From: Paenibacillus humicus NBRC 102415
Lineage (GTDB): Bacteria > Bacillota > Bacilli > Paenibacillales > Paenibacillaceae
Assembly (NCBI RefSeq): GCF_004000905.1
Contig: NZ_BIMD01000022.1
Coordinates: 1-64,000, forward strand
Reading direction: 5' to 3'
DNA length: 64,000 nt
In this document: one piece after another, positions 26,719 to 35,412 of the stretch
How the letters are laid out: every line of letters starts with the position of its first letter
Numbering within the stretch: position 1 is the first letter of the stretch
The notes under the pieces: generated by a model
What the model was told of the DNA's origin: nothing
Seen by the model: only the letters and a program-made list of their open reading frames with translations
The model's database searches: none
Made by a program: the position numbers and the translations under genes

Positions 26719-27498
26719 TTGAACAATCAGCCCTACCAGCCTCAGTTCCAGCCCATGAGCCAGCCTGGACAGCCGTCGCAGCAGCATTCGTTCGCGCAGC
26801 CGTACCAGCCGCATGCGCAGCAAGGCTATCAGCCGCATGCGCAGCAAGGATTTCAGCCGCAGCAGTCCCAGACCGCTGCGCCTTCAGTCCCTCAGCAGCA
26901 GATGAATTTGAACCATGGCGGACATGAGTTTTTCGACATGCATGAAATTTTGTCCGGCATGATCAACGTCCTCGACCAGTTCATGATTTTCCGCGGCTTC
27001 GTCAAGGATCAGGAGCTGCTCGGCATTTTGGACCGCCAGTACAATTTCATCCTCTCCCAGTACAACCTGACGGCCGAATGCTTCGCGACGGGTCAGAAGC
27101 CGCATCAGGAAACAGGCACGTACATGATGCAGCTGCAGCCGACGAACGTAACCTTCGGCATCAAGCCTTCCCAGCCGAAGAAGCCGAACCAGTCGCTCGC
27201 GGACGTCAAGGATGCCGGCATCAGCGGCCACATGCTCGGCCTGATCAAGTCAACCGGGTCCTTGCTGGCCATGGCCTCTCCGGAGATTACGAATCCGGTC
27301 GTGCGCCGCGTCGTCGCTTCCCAGATCCAGAACTATGTAGAGATGGCCTTCGAGATTTTCCTCTTCCAGAACAAGCATGCCTATTATCAGGTGCCGCAGC
27401 TGAAGCAGAACGACATGCAGTCGATGCTCGGCTCCTACGTTCCGGCTCCCGGCCAGCCTCAGATGCCGGCTCCGAATTCCTTCAGCCGCTACCAGTAG
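26719..27498 (+). CDS. CotF-type spore coat protein
   Basis: 259 aa. The first ~65 residues are Gln/Pro-rich with imperfect repeats of QPHAQQG(Y/F), followed by a helical coat-protein domain (FFDMHEILSGMINVLDQFMIFRGFVKD, ISGHMLGLIKSTGSLLAMASPEI). The TTG start at 26719 is chosen because GGAGGAGG lies 8 nt upstream; the ATG at 26701 precedes that site. Such proteins are deposited in the outer spore layers. It lies 173 bp after the ger operon, in which no sigma-K/E promoter could be assigned with confidence. Confidence 0.85.
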   Translation: MNNQPYQPQFQPMSQPGQPSQQHSFAQPYQPHAQQGYQPHAQQGFQPQQSQTAAPSVPQQQMNLNHGGHEFFDMHEILSGMINVLDQFMIFRGFVKDQELLGILDRQYNFILSQYNLTAECFATGQKPHQETGTYMMQLQPTNVTFGIKPSQPKKPNQSLADVKDAGISGHMLGLIKSTGSLLAMASPEITNPVVRRVVASQIQNYVEMAFEIFLFQNKHAYYQVPQLKQNDMQSMLGSYVPAPGQPQMPAPNSFSRYQ

Positions 27499-27515
27499 CT
27501 CATTCCCGGAAAAGG

Positions 27516-27549
27516 AAGACGGCTCATGCGATGTCGCATGAGCCGTCTT
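27516..27549. repeat. Perfect 16-bp inverted repeat
   Basis: AAGACGGCTCATGCGA, two bases, then the exact reverse complement. It lies 17 nt after the coat gene between convergent genes. There is no T tract on either side, so it is not a classical intrinsic terminator although it could act as a stabilising 3' hairpin. Confidence 0.85.
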
Positions 27550-27598
27550 GCCGTTGGTTCGGAGAGGGATCGGACGTTGAGGGCTCCGGATGCCGGCT

Positions 27599-27718
27599 TC
27601 AACGGCCGGCGAACAGGCTGCCCGAAGCATTCATTCCGTATACGCCGACCAGCAGTAGGATGATGACGCTTGCGGCTGCGGCCGCAAGCAGCAAATAGAA
27701 AGGCTTGATTTCGTTCAT
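27599..27718 (-). CDS. 39-aa single-TM peptide
   Basis: MNEIKPFYLL then AAAAASVIILLLVGVYGM and a short NASGSLFAGR tail: one membrane helix with a basic N-terminal flank. The start at 27718 follows AAAAGGAACC. It begins 24 nt after the LacI-type gene stop on the same strand, so it is probably co-transcribed. Not recognised as a known family; the in-frame sequence upstream is out-of-frame shadow of the lacI 3' end. Confidence 0.6.
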   Translation of the reverse strand: MNEIKPFYLLLAAAAASVIILLLVGVYGMNASGSLFAGR

Positions 27719-27741
27719 GGCTTCGGTTCCTTTTGGTCCGC

Positions 27742-28767
27742 TCAGCGGACGGGAGGATTCCCGGTAGACTCCCGGATGAGCAGCTTGGTATGGAGCAGCG
27801 TCTCGGCGTACGGCATGCCGGGATCCTCCAGTCTGGCCAGCAGCCGCTCGACCGCGCACCTGGCGTAGAGCGGAAGATCGACATCAACCGTCGTGATGGG
27901 CGGTGTCGCCAGCCGGGACAGATAGCCGTTGTCGAAGCTGACGACGGAGGCGTCCTCGGGCACGCGCCGCCCGAGCTGCTGCAGCGCCGAGCTGACCATG
28001 AAGCCGTACCCGTCGTTGACGCAGAACCAGGCGGTAGGCCCGCCGTTCAGCCCTTCCAGCCGCTTGCGGATCTCGTCGCTGTCCTCGGCCGCATCGGTCA
28101 GCAGCCAAGCCTCCTTCAACCGCAGGCCGAGCTCGAAGGCTGCAAGCCTCATCCCTTCCAGCCGCTCGTAATAGCTCGGAGAGAAGGAGATGTTCCCGAC
28201 ATAACCGATGTCGCGATGTCCGAGTCCGTACAGATGCCGGACGGCTTCGTAGGCGCTGAACCGGTTGTTGGTCAGGATGCAGTCCGCCTGCAGATCGGGA
28301 TGATGGTGGTCGATCAGGACGGCGGGAATGTCCGTATCCAGCACGGCCTGGATATAGGGAGTCGTAATATGGGACAGGATGAGCACGCCGTCCACGGCCC
28401 GCTGCTGAATGAACGGCGGGAGAGTCAAGGACGCGGCATCGTTCGGGCTGATGGACTGGATGACCAGCTCGCAGCCGATCTTCTTGAGCTCCCGGTCGAT
28501 GCTCAGGTAGATGTCGCTGAAGAAGCTTTTCATGGAGAAGGCATAGTCGGAAGCGATGAGCGCGATCGTCCGCGGCTTCGCCGCCGGGCCGGCTTCCTCC
28601 GTGTTGCCCCTTCGGGTATACGTGTAGCCCATCTCGTCGGCCGTCTTCATGATGAGCCGGCGGGTCTCGTCGCTAACGCCGGGCTTGCCCGTCAAAGCTT
28701 GGGAGACCGAGTTCTTGGACAGATTAAGCCTGTCGGCGATGTCCTGCATCGTTATTTTCGATTTCAA
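27742..28767 (-). CDS. LacI-family transcriptional regulator
   Basis: 341 aa. N-terminal LacI HTH (ITMQDIADRLNLSKNSVSQALTGKPGVSDETRR) followed by a periplasmic-binding-protein-like effector domain (TIALIASDYAFSMKSFFSDI, DGVLILSH, VVSFDNGYLSRLATPPITTV). TTG start at 28767, 10 nt after GGAGG; starting at the next ATG would remove part of the HTH. It is divergent from the mannoside-type operon at 29108 and probably represses it from TTGTAACGTTACAA (28916) and perhaps AAGCGCTT (29023), with the effector a sugar or sugar phosphate. Confidence 0.92.
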   Translation of the reverse strand: MKSKITMQDIADRLNLSKNSVSQALTGKPGVSDETRRLIMKTADEMGYTYTRRGNTEEAGPAAKPRTIALIASDYAFSMKSFFSDIYLSIDRELKKIGCELVIQSISPNDAASLTLPPFIQQRAVDGVLILSHITTPYIQAVLDTDIPAVLIDHHHPDLQADCILTNNRFSAYEAVRHLYGLGHRDIGYVGNISFSPSYYERLEGMRLAAFELGLRLKEAWLLTDAAEDSDEIRKRLEGLNGGPTAWFCVNDGYGFMVSSALQQLGRRVPEDASVVSFDNGYLSRLATPPITTVDVDLPLYARCAVERLLARLEDPGMPYAETLLHTKLLIRESTGNPPVR

Positions 28768-28915
28768 AAGGGTCAGCCTCCGTTGTGCTCGCCCTTCGGG
28801 CCATATGCCCGACGCGCAGCCGTTCGTCTATCATTGTTTCCGCAGCGGGGCGGGAATGTCAAGCTTCGGCGGGAGGAAAATACATATCGAAACGGATCGC
28901 AATCCCGCTCTATAA

Positions 28916-28929
28916 TTGTAACGTTACAA
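28916..28929. promoter_or_regulatory. LacI-type operator, perfect 14-bp palindrome
   Basis: TTGTAACGTTACAA, with the central CG typical of LacI-family operators, in the 340-bp divergent spacer between the repressor gene and the sugar operon. Confidence 0.75.
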
Positions 28930-28984
28930 AATAAAATAGTAAAGTAAATAATGCGGAAATAGAATGACTTTATCGTTTTGTAAC

Positions 28985-29013
28985 TTGACTTGACGCGAAT
29001 TATGCTCCATAAT
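28985..29013 (+). promoter_or_regulatory. Sigma-A promoter of the sugar/GH130 operon
   Basis: -35 TTGACT (28985-28990), 17-nt spacer, -10 CATAAT (29008-29013), about 95 nt upstream of the binding-protein ATG. Confidence 0.82.
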
Positions 29014-29019
29014 GAGTCT

Positions 29020-29034
29020 CACAAGCGCTTTCAT
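29020..29034 (+). promoter_or_regulatory. Operator or cre-like site downstream of the promoter
   Basis: CACAAGCGCTTTCAT covers the expected transcription start. The core AAGCGCTTTCA matches the right-hand part of the CcpA cre consensus, and AAGCGCTT alone is a CG-centred palindrome that the LacI-type protein could bind. Confidence 0.5.
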
Positions 29035-29107
29035 TTTCAGTTTTGCTCATTGACAGCTGGATGACAGAGAATGATTTTAACATGACAAGTTAGGGAGGCC
29101 ATGCAGA

Positions 29108-30436
29108 ATGAAAAAGAGAATCCCAATGGTTTTATCCGTTGCTTTGATCGCGGGCATGCTGTCCGCCTGCTCCACCGGCCAGAGCGGCCAAAACGAATCC
29201 GGCTCGGCGTCCGGAGAAGGCGTGACGACGATCGAGTTCTGGGCGGCGCCGAATCCGACGCAGCAGGCTTACTGGCAGGAGATGGCCAAGGCGTATGAAG
29301 CCCAGAACGGCAAGGTCAAGATCAACGTCAGCGCGATCAAGGAATCGCCGACCTCCGAAGCCAGCATCCAGGCCGCGCTGGCGGCCAAGAGCGCGCCGAC
29401 GATGTCGGAGAACATCAACCGCGGCTTCGCGGCCCAGCTGTCGAGCAGCAAGGCGCTTGTGCCGCTGGATACGCTGGAAGGCTACGACGACCTGCTCAAG
29501 GGACGCAGCATGAGCAAGACGATCGAGCCTTGGAAGTTCGCGGACGGCCATCAATACGTGCTTCCGATCTACTCCAATCCGATGCTGTTCGGCTGGCGCC
29601 TCGATATTTTGAAGGAGCTCGGCTACAACGAGCCGCCGAAGACGTACGGCGAAGTGCTGGAGCTGACCAAGAAGCTCAAGGACAAATACGGCGACAAGAA
29701 ATACCTGTGGGCGAAGCCGGATCTGGCCGATCCCACCGCCTGGAAGCGCTGGTTCGACTTCTACATGCTGTATGACGCCGCGTCGAACGGCAACAAGTTC
29801 ATCGAGGGCGACACGTTCACCGGGGACGAGAAAGCCGGCATCGAAGTGCTGACGTTCGTCGACAGCCTGCGCAAGGAGAAAGGGCTGCTGGCGCGGCAGG
29901 TAACCGATCCGTTCGAGAACGGCACGGGGGTCTTCACCGATATCGGTCCGTGGACCTTTACGACCTGGGCGGAAAAATACCCGAACCTGAAGTACAACGA
30001 AACCTACGCGCTGACGATGCCTCCGGTGCCTGACGGCGCCGATCCGGCCCAGAGCAAGACGTTCGCCGATACGAAGGGGCTTGTCATCTACGCTTCCGCG
30101 ACGAAGGCGCAGCAGCAGGCGGCGCTTGATTTCGTGAAGTGGGTGTACAGCGACGCCAAAAACGACGCGGCCTGGTTCAAGCAGACGAATCTGCCGCCGG
30201 CCCGCGACGATCTGTCGACCAACGAATCGTTCAAGGCGATCCTGGACGAGAGTCCGCAGCTGAAGCCGTATGCGGAGAATGTGCCGAATGCGGTGCCGCC
30301 GATGGACAACGCCAAGTACAACGACCTGCAGACGATCATCGGCACGGAGGCTTTCAACAAAGTGGTCAAGGGCGAAATCGCGCCTGCCGAGGGCTGGGCG
30401 GCGATGAAGGCTGCGCTGGAGAAAGCCCTGAAATAA
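29108..30436 (+). CDS. Sugar ABC transporter substrate-binding lipoprotein
   Basis: 442 aa family-1 binding protein. Lipoprotein signal MKKRIPMVLSVALIAGMLSAC (C21), Ser/Gly-rich tether, then TTIEFWAAPNPTQQAYWQEM, the usual start of CUT1 binding proteins. RBS GGGAGG. First gene of a five-gene operon with two permeases, DUF1861 and GH130 genes, so its ligand is probably a mannose-containing disaccharide or oligosaccharide. Expression is expected to be controlled by the divergent LacI protein. Confidence 0.92.
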   Translation: MKKRIPMVLSVALIAGMLSACSTGQSGQNESGSASGEGVTTIEFWAAPNPTQQAYWQEMAKAYEAQNGKVKINVSAIKESPTSEASIQAALAAKSAPTMSENINRGFAAQLSSSKALVPLDTLEGYDDLLKGRSMSKTIEPWKFADGHQYVLPIYSNPMLFGWRLDILKELGYNEPPKTYGEVLELTKKLKDKYGDKKYLWAKPDLADPTAWKRWFDFYMLYDAASNGNKFIEGDTFTGDEKAGIEVLTFVDSLRKEKGLLARQVTDPFENGTGVFTDIGPWTFTTWAEKYPNLKYNETYALTMPPVPDGADPAQSKTFADTKGLVIYASATKAQQQAALDFVKWVYSDAKNDAAWFKQTNLPPARDDLSTNESFKAILDESPQLKPYAENVPNAVPPMDNAKYNDLQTIIGTEAFNKVVKGEIAPAEGWAAMKAALEKALK

Positions 30437-30452
30437 GGGAGGTTCCGCTGTC

Positions 30453-31328
30453 ATGGACCAACGCAACAACAAGCTGGGCTGGATGTTCGCCAGCCCTTAC
30501 CTCATCTACTCGCTGATCTTTTTCTTTGTGCCGCTCTTATGGTCTTTATTCCTGTCGTTTACGAACTGGGACCTCATCGCCCCGACGTTCAATTTCGTGG
30601 GGATCAGCAATTTCCTGGACGCGCTGCAATCGCCTGCCGTCCATGCGGCATTCTGGAATACGTACAAATTCATGATGATCTTCGTTCCGCTCGTCACCGT
30701 GATGGCGATCGGCGTCGCCGTCGTCGTCCATGGACTGCCCCGGTTCAAAGGGCTGTTCCTGATCGGATTTTTCCTGCCGTACCTCAGCTCGGGCGTCGTG
30801 TCCGCGCTGATCGTGAAGGGGCTGCTCTCCTACACGAGTCCCGTCAATGAATTCCTGAGAGGCATCGGCATGGATATCAACTGGCTCGGCTCTCCCTTCT
30901 CGGCGCTGTTCGTCGTCGGCCTGATCCTCGCCTGGAAGTTCACCGGCTATTATGCGCTCATCATCACATCCGGCCTCGAGAGCATCGATAAGGAAGTGTA
31001 CGAGGCCGCCGCCATCGACGGGGTCAAGGACAGCCAGCGGTTCTGGCGGATCACGCTGCCGCTGCTGTACCCGTCGCTCTATACGACGCTGATTCTGGCG
31101 TTCGGCGTGACGTTCGGCATCTTCACCGAGGTGTACCAGCTGACCGGCGGCGGTCCCGGCAACGCGACGAACACCTGGCAGATGGAGATCTTCAAGCAGG
31201 CATTCTCGAACATGCAGGTCGGCTACGCCTCCGCGGTCGCGCTGCTGGCGTCGCTGGCGACGTTCGCCTCGATTTTCGTGATCCGCAAAATTCTGGAGAT
31301 ATGGGGGAAGCGGAATGGTTGGGTCTAA
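30453..31328 (+). CDS. Sugar ABC transporter permease (MalF type)
   Basis: 291 aa, about six TM helices; EAA loop EVYEAAAIDGVKDSQRFWRITLPLLYPSL. It starts 17 nt after the binding-protein stop and overlaps the next permease gene by 14 nt. It forms the channel together with the product of 31315-32154. No ATPase gene is present in the operon, implying a shared MsmX-like ATPase. Confidence 0.92.
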   Translation: MDQRNNKLGWMFASPYLIYSLIFFFVPLLWSLFLSFTNWDLIAPTFNFVGISNFLDALQSPAVHAAFWNTYKFMMIFVPLVTVMAIGVAVVVHGLPRFKGLFLIGFFLPYLSSGVVSALIVKGLLSYTSPVNEFLRGIGMDINWLGSPFSALFVVGLILAWKFTGYYALIITSGLESIDKEVYEAAAIDGVKDSQRFWRITLPLLYPSLYTTLILAFGVTFGIFTEVYQLTGGGPGNATNTWQMEIFKQAFSNMQVGYASAVALLASLATFASIFVIRKILEIWGKRNGWV

Positions 31329-32154
31329 TAAACGCAGCGGCGCCAGGCGGGCCGTCCGTTACTCGCTCGCCCTCGCGCTCCTGCTCGTCATGGTTTATCC
31401 CTATCTGTACATGGTGCTCAGCTCGTTCGCGGACTGGACGCAGATCGACAAGAAGCTGTTCCCGACGAGCTTCACGCTCAAGTCCTACGAGTGGCTGTTC
31501 AGCGGCGGCGAGACGGGCGTCACCCGTCCCTGGCTGAACGCGTTCATGAACAGCATCATCGTCTCGGTCGCCTCCACGGCGCTGATGATGCTGTTCGGCA
31601 TCATGGTCGCCTACGCGCTGTCCAAGCTCAATTTCTTCGGCCGCAAGGCGATGAACAACTTCGTCCTGTTCCATATGTTCTTTCCGGCGATCATCCTGCT
31701 GGTGCCGACGTTTCTGGTCATCCAGCGGGTCGGCCTCTACGACACGTATCTGGGCCTGATCATTCCGAAGGCGGTCAGCCTGTGGGCGATCTTCATGTAC
31801 ACGAACTTTTTCAAGGCCGTTCCTTCCGTCTTCATCGAGGCGGCCAAGCTGGACGGGGCATCCGATCTGAAAATCATGTTCCGCATCATGCTGCCGATGT
31901 CGAAGTCGATCACGACTGTCATCTTCCTGTTCCTGCTCATGGAGCGCTGGACCGAGCTGCTGTGGGACATGATCGCGGTCAAAAGCGATTCGATGCTGAC
32001 GCTGAACGTGCTGCTCTCGCAGATGTTCGGACCGTACGGCTCCTATCCGGGACCGCTGTACGCCGCTTCGACCATCCTGACGCTGCCGATCATCGTCATG
32101 TTCCTGATCTTCAGCAAGAAGTTCCAGGAAGGCATGCAGTTCAGCCTCAAATAA
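31315..32154 (+). CDS. Sugar ABC transporter permease (MalG type)
   Basis: 279 aa, about six TM helices; EAA loop SVFIEAAKLDGASDLKIMFRIMLPMS. The ATG lies inside the end of the preceding permease gene, behind GGGGGAAGCGGA. The C-terminus FSKKFQEGMQFSLK matches the family pattern of MalG-like subunits. Partner of the product of 30453-31328. Confidence 0.92.
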   Translation: MVGSNKRSGARRAVRYSLALALLLVMVYPYLYMVLSSFADWTQIDKKLFPTSFTLKSYEWLFSGGETGVTRPWLNAFMNSIIVSVASTALMMLFGIMVAYALSKLNFFGRKAMNNFVLFHMFFPAIILLVPTFLVIQRVGLYDTYLGLIIPKAVSLWAIFMYTNFFKAVPSVFIEAAKLDGASDLKIMFRIMLPMSKSITTVIFLFLLMERWTELLWDMIAVKSDSMLTLNVLLSQMFGPYGSYPGPLYAASTILTLPIIVMFLIFSKKFQEGMQFSLK

Positions 32155-32181
32155 ACATCCCATGCAGGGAGGAAACCTTCT

Positions 32182-33120
32182 ATGAATACTCGGAAGCTTG
32201 AGCCGTCATCATGCCGCGAGCTGCTGGCGGAATACCGGGCATCGGGCGCGCGGGCCGAGGCGCCGGAGCGGATTCCGTTCGCGGAAGTCGGGGAGAAGGA
32301 TGTCTACAACATTGCCGCTCCGCTTCTGGACAGCGGCCGGGAAATCATCCCGGGCCGCGTGGAATCCCGGGACAGCGAGCATTCCATGGTCGTCTTCTTC
32401 GCGGAAGAGGGCGGACGGTGGCTGCCGCTGGAGGGGGCTCCGGTGCTGGAGCTCCAGGACCCGTTCCACTGCCGCATCGGCGGGAAGCTCATCGTCGGAG
32501 GCGTGGAGATCTATCCGCATCCGGACAACGAAGGCGCGCTGATGTGGCGGACCGTCTTTTACCGCGGCAGCGGACTTTCGGATTTAGAGCCGTTTTTCAA
32601 AGGACCGGACGGAATGAAGGATATCCGCCTGGTGGAGCTTGCCGATGGAGAGGTCGGGGTTTTCACCCGGCCCCAGGGCCGGAAGGGCGGCCGCGGCAAG
32701 ATCGGATTCGCGAGGGCGTCCTCTCTGGACGGGCTTACGCTTGAGCTGATCGAGGATGCGCCGCTGCTGGAAGGCCAGTTCGCGGAGGGAGAATGGGGAG
32801 GGGCCAATGAAGCCCATCTGCTGCAGGACGGCCGGATCGGCGTGCTCGGACATGTCGCCTGCTTCGACGAAGCGGGGGACCGCCACTATTACCCGATGGC
32901 GTTCGTGTTCGATGCTGACGGCGCCGGCTGCTCGAAGCTGAGCATTATCGCCGAGCGCAGCGTCTTTCTGCCCGGTCCGGCCAAGCGGGCGGACCTGCAG
33001 GATGTCGTCTTCAGCGGGGGGCTGCTTCGCAGAACAGACGGCACGGCGGTTTTATACGCGGGCATCAGCGACGCGGACGCGCAGAGGCTGGTCATCGCCG
33101 ACCCGTTTGCCGGCTTGTAA
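32182..33120 (+). CDS. DUF1861 family protein
   Basis: 312 aa, soluble, without signal peptide. The conserved core includes MWRTVFYRGSGL, GPDGMKDIRLVEL, VGVFTRPQG, EWGGANEAHLL, GVLGHVA and HYYPMAFVFD, which fits the DUF1861 family, a beta-propeller group often encoded beside GH130 mannoside phosphorylases. It starts 27 nt after the permease gene, behind CAGGGAGGAAACC. Its catalytic role is not established from sequence; context suggests an accessory role in mannoside breakdown or a glycosidase acting on the same substrate. Confidence 0.8.
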   Translation: MNTRKLEPSSCRELLAEYRASGARAEAPERIPFAEVGEKDVYNIAAPLLDSGREIIPGRVESRDSEHSMVVFFAEEGGRWLPLEGAPVLELQDPFHCRIGGKLIVGGVEIYPHPDNEGALMWRTVFYRGSGLSDLEPFFKGPDGMKDIRLVELADGEVGVFTRPQGRKGGRGKIGFARASSLDGLTLELIEDAPLLEGQFAEGEWGGANEAHLLQDGRIGVLGHVACFDEAGDRHYYPMAFVFDADGAGCSKLSIIAERSVFLPGPAKRADLQDVVFSGGLLRRTDGTAVLYAGISDADAQRLVIADPFAGL

Positions 33121-33163
33121 GCTTTGGCCGCATTACTAGTTAAGATACAAAGGAGTTCATGCC

Positions 33164-34225
33164 ATGAATAGCTACCGTTACGAACAGAATCCGCTGGTGA
33201 CCCCGGCGGACGTGAAGCCGCATCGAGAGGATTTCGAGGTCATCGGCGCCTTCAACGCAGGGGTGGCGGAATATGACGGCGAAGTCATCCTGCTGCTGCG
33301 CGTGGCGGAACGCCCGATCAGCGAGGATCCGGAGGCGGTGCTGGCTCCCGTCTACAACAGGGAAAAAGGCGGCCTGGACCTCATACCGATCCGCAAGGAC
33401 GACGAGCGCTACGACTTGTCCGATCCGCGCGTCATCGTGCGCAAGGAGCATGCGCCGGCCTTCGAATACCTGACCTCCCTCTCGTACCTGCGCATCGCGC
33501 GCAGCCGGGACGGCAGGAGCTTCACGGTCGACGAGGAGCCGTTCATTTATCCGACGCAGCCCCTGGAGATTTTCGGCGTTGAAGACCCCCGCATCACGCA
33601 GATAGGGGACACCTACTATATCTATTTCTCGGCCGTGTCGCCCGTCGGCATCGGGGAATCGCTCGTCTCCACGAAGGATTTCAAGAGCGTCACGCATCAC
33701 GGCATGATCTTCGGGCCGGACAACAAGGACGTCATCATCTTCCCCGAGCGCATCGGCGGCAAGTATTACGCCCTTCACCGCCCGACGACCAAAAGCTGCG
33801 GCCGCCCCGAGATGTGGATCGCGGAATCGGACAACCTGCTGTACTGGGGCAACCACCGCCATCTCATCGGGCTGCGCGACGGCATGTGGGACAGCGGCCG
33901 CATCGGAGGCGGAGCCGTTCCGATCCGGACGGAGCGCGGCTGGCTGGAGCTGTACCACGGCGCGACCAAGGATCACCGGTACTGCATGGGAGCCGTGCTG
34001 CTCGACCTGGACGATCCGTCCAAGGTGATTGCCCGCTCCGGCAAGCCGATTCTGGAGCCGGAGGCGGATTACGAGCGGGACGGCTTCTTCGGAGGCGTCG
34101 TCTTCTCCTGCGGCGCTCTCGTCGACGGAGACCGCGTCCGCATGTATTACGGCGCAGCCGACACGTCCATGGCTTGCGCGGAGCTCAGCCTGACGGAGAT
34201 TCTGGACAGCCTGGAGCCGGTCTGA
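33164..34225 (+). CDS. GH130-family glycoside phosphorylase (beta-mannoside type)
   Basis: 353 aa cytoplasmic enzyme with the five-bladed propeller motifs of GH130: FNAGV near the N-terminus, the catalytic-Asp segment FGVEDPRIT (~residue 138), DVIIFPERIGGKYYALHRP, SGRIGGGAVPI and LYHGAT. GH130 enzymes use inorganic phosphate to cleave beta-mannosidic links, releasing mannose 1-phosphate. RBS AAAGGAG. Last gene of the LacI-controlled operon, directly before a strong terminator, so imported disaccharides would be split inside the cell. The exact linkage (beta-1,2 or beta-1,4) cannot be decided here. Confidence 0.9.
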   Translation: MNSYRYEQNPLVTPADVKPHREDFEVIGAFNAGVAEYDGEVILLLRVAERPISEDPEAVLAPVYNREKGGLDLIPIRKDDERYDLSDPRVIVRKEHAPAFEYLTSLSYLRIARSRDGRSFTVDEEPFIYPTQPLEIFGVEDPRITQIGDTYYIYFSAVSPVGIGESLVSTKDFKSVTHHGMIFGPDNKDVIIFPERIGGKYYALHRPTTKSCGRPEMWIAESDNLLYWGNHRHLIGLRDGMWDSGRIGGGAVPIRTERGWLELYHGATKDHRYCMGAVLLDLDDPSKVIARSGKPILEPEADYERDGFFGGVVFSCGALVDGDRVRMYYGAADTSMACAELSLTEILDSLEPV

Positions 34226-34352
34226 GCGCAGGCTTGGCCTTGCCCGGATCTGGACCCGCGTCTCTGCAAGGAGACGTCAAAAGCATAACATGCAATAAGT
34301 TTTGCCCCTTTTCGTTCCTAGGCCAAGCCAAGGATTCTTGCTGGACAGCACC

Positions 34353-34380
34353 AGCCCCGGCGTATGCCGGGGCTTTTTTA
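34353..34380 (+). terminator. Intrinsic terminator of the GH130 operon
   Basis: AGCCCCGGC-GTAT-GCCGGGGCT followed by TTTTTTA. The rest of the 34226-34538 spacer shows no gene or clear promoter. Confidence 0.93.
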
Positions 34381-34538
34381 TTCCCGCAATCGTTTTTATT
34401 CTCCTCATCGGATCGGCTTAAACCGTTCTTGCCCCTGCGAAGCGGGCCGTACTCTGGTACACTGGCGAAAAGAACGAGTCGAGAAGGCAAGGGGGATGGA
34501 CTCCCGGCTTGCCGATCCCGCATATGGAGGCTGCACCC

Positions 34539-35342
34539 ATGATCAACGAAAACGAAATGCCCCTTACAAGCAGAGACATAAGCGAAGGGCTGCGAAAAAT
34601 AGGAGTGGAGGAAGGGATGCTGCTGCTGGTCCACTCCTCCATGAAGGCATTCGGCCGCTGGGTCGTCGGCGGGCCGGAAGCGGTCGTGCTTGCCCTCGAG
34701 GAAGCCGTCGGGGACAGCGGCACGATCGTCATGCCGGCCCAATCGTCGGATTTGTCCGAGCCCTCCTATTGGATGCGCCCGCCGGTTCCGGAATCATGGT
34801 GGCCGCTCATTCGGGCCGAGATGCCCGCCTATCGCCCGGACTTGACGGCTACCCGCGGCATGGGCGCCGTCGTGGAATGCTTCCGCCGTCAAGAGGGCAC
34901 GCTGCGCAGCGCCCATCCGCAGGTGAGCTTCGCCGCCCGCGGACCGCTGGCGCAGACGATTCTGGAACCGCATCTGCTGTCGCCTGCCCTCGGCGAAGGC
35001 TCCCCTCTTGAGCGGATGGCCGAGCTTGGCGGCCGGGCTCTGCTGCTTGGGGTCGACCACGAACGAAACACGACGCTGCATCTGGCCGAGCATCGCGCTT
35101 CTTACCCCAACAAGGAGATGCTCAGCCAAGGCTCTCCCATGCTGAGGAACGGCGTCAGGGAATGGGTGGTTTTCGAGGACCTTGCGTACCGCGACGACGA
35201 CTTCAACGTCGTCGGCGAAGCCTTTGAAAGGGATTGCCCGCTGGCCGCCAGAGGGCGGATCGGAGATGCGCTCGTGCGGCTGCTGCCGCAGCGGGAGCTG
35301 ATCGACTACGCGGCGGCCTGGATGGAGGCCAACCGGTACTGA
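34539..35342 (+). CDS. Aminoglycoside N(3)-acetyltransferase family protein
   Basis: 267 aa GNAT-unrelated AAC(3)/YokD-type antibiotic acetyltransferase. Motifs: LLLVHSSMKAFGRWVVGGPEAVV at the N-terminus (acetyl-CoA region) and the HERNTTLHLAEHRA segment bearing the conserved catalytic His/Glu. The start at 34539 is 8 nt after GGAGG; an ATG at 34524 is part of that site. Housekeeping members of this family need not confer resistance, so the natural substrate is open. It lies 70 nt upstream of an APC permease gene. Confidence 0.88.
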   Translation: MINENEMPLTSRDISEGLRKIGVEEGMLLLVHSSMKAFGRWVVGGPEAVVLALEEAVGDSGTIVMPAQSSDLSEPSYWMRPPVPESWWPLIRAEMPAYRPDLTATRGMGAVVECFRRQEGTLRSAHPQVSFAARGPLAQTILEPHLLSPALGEGSPLERMAELGGRALLLGVDHERNTTLHLAEHRASYPNKEMLSQGSPMLRNGVREWVVFEDLAYRDDDFNVVGEAFERDCPLAARGRIGDALVRLLPQRELIDYAAAWMEANRY

Positions 35343-35412
35343 CCGCGCGGCCGGCCAAGGATAGTTCCGGCGGATCTGGACCATCCTACCTCCATAAGGG
35401 AGGCTTGAAATC

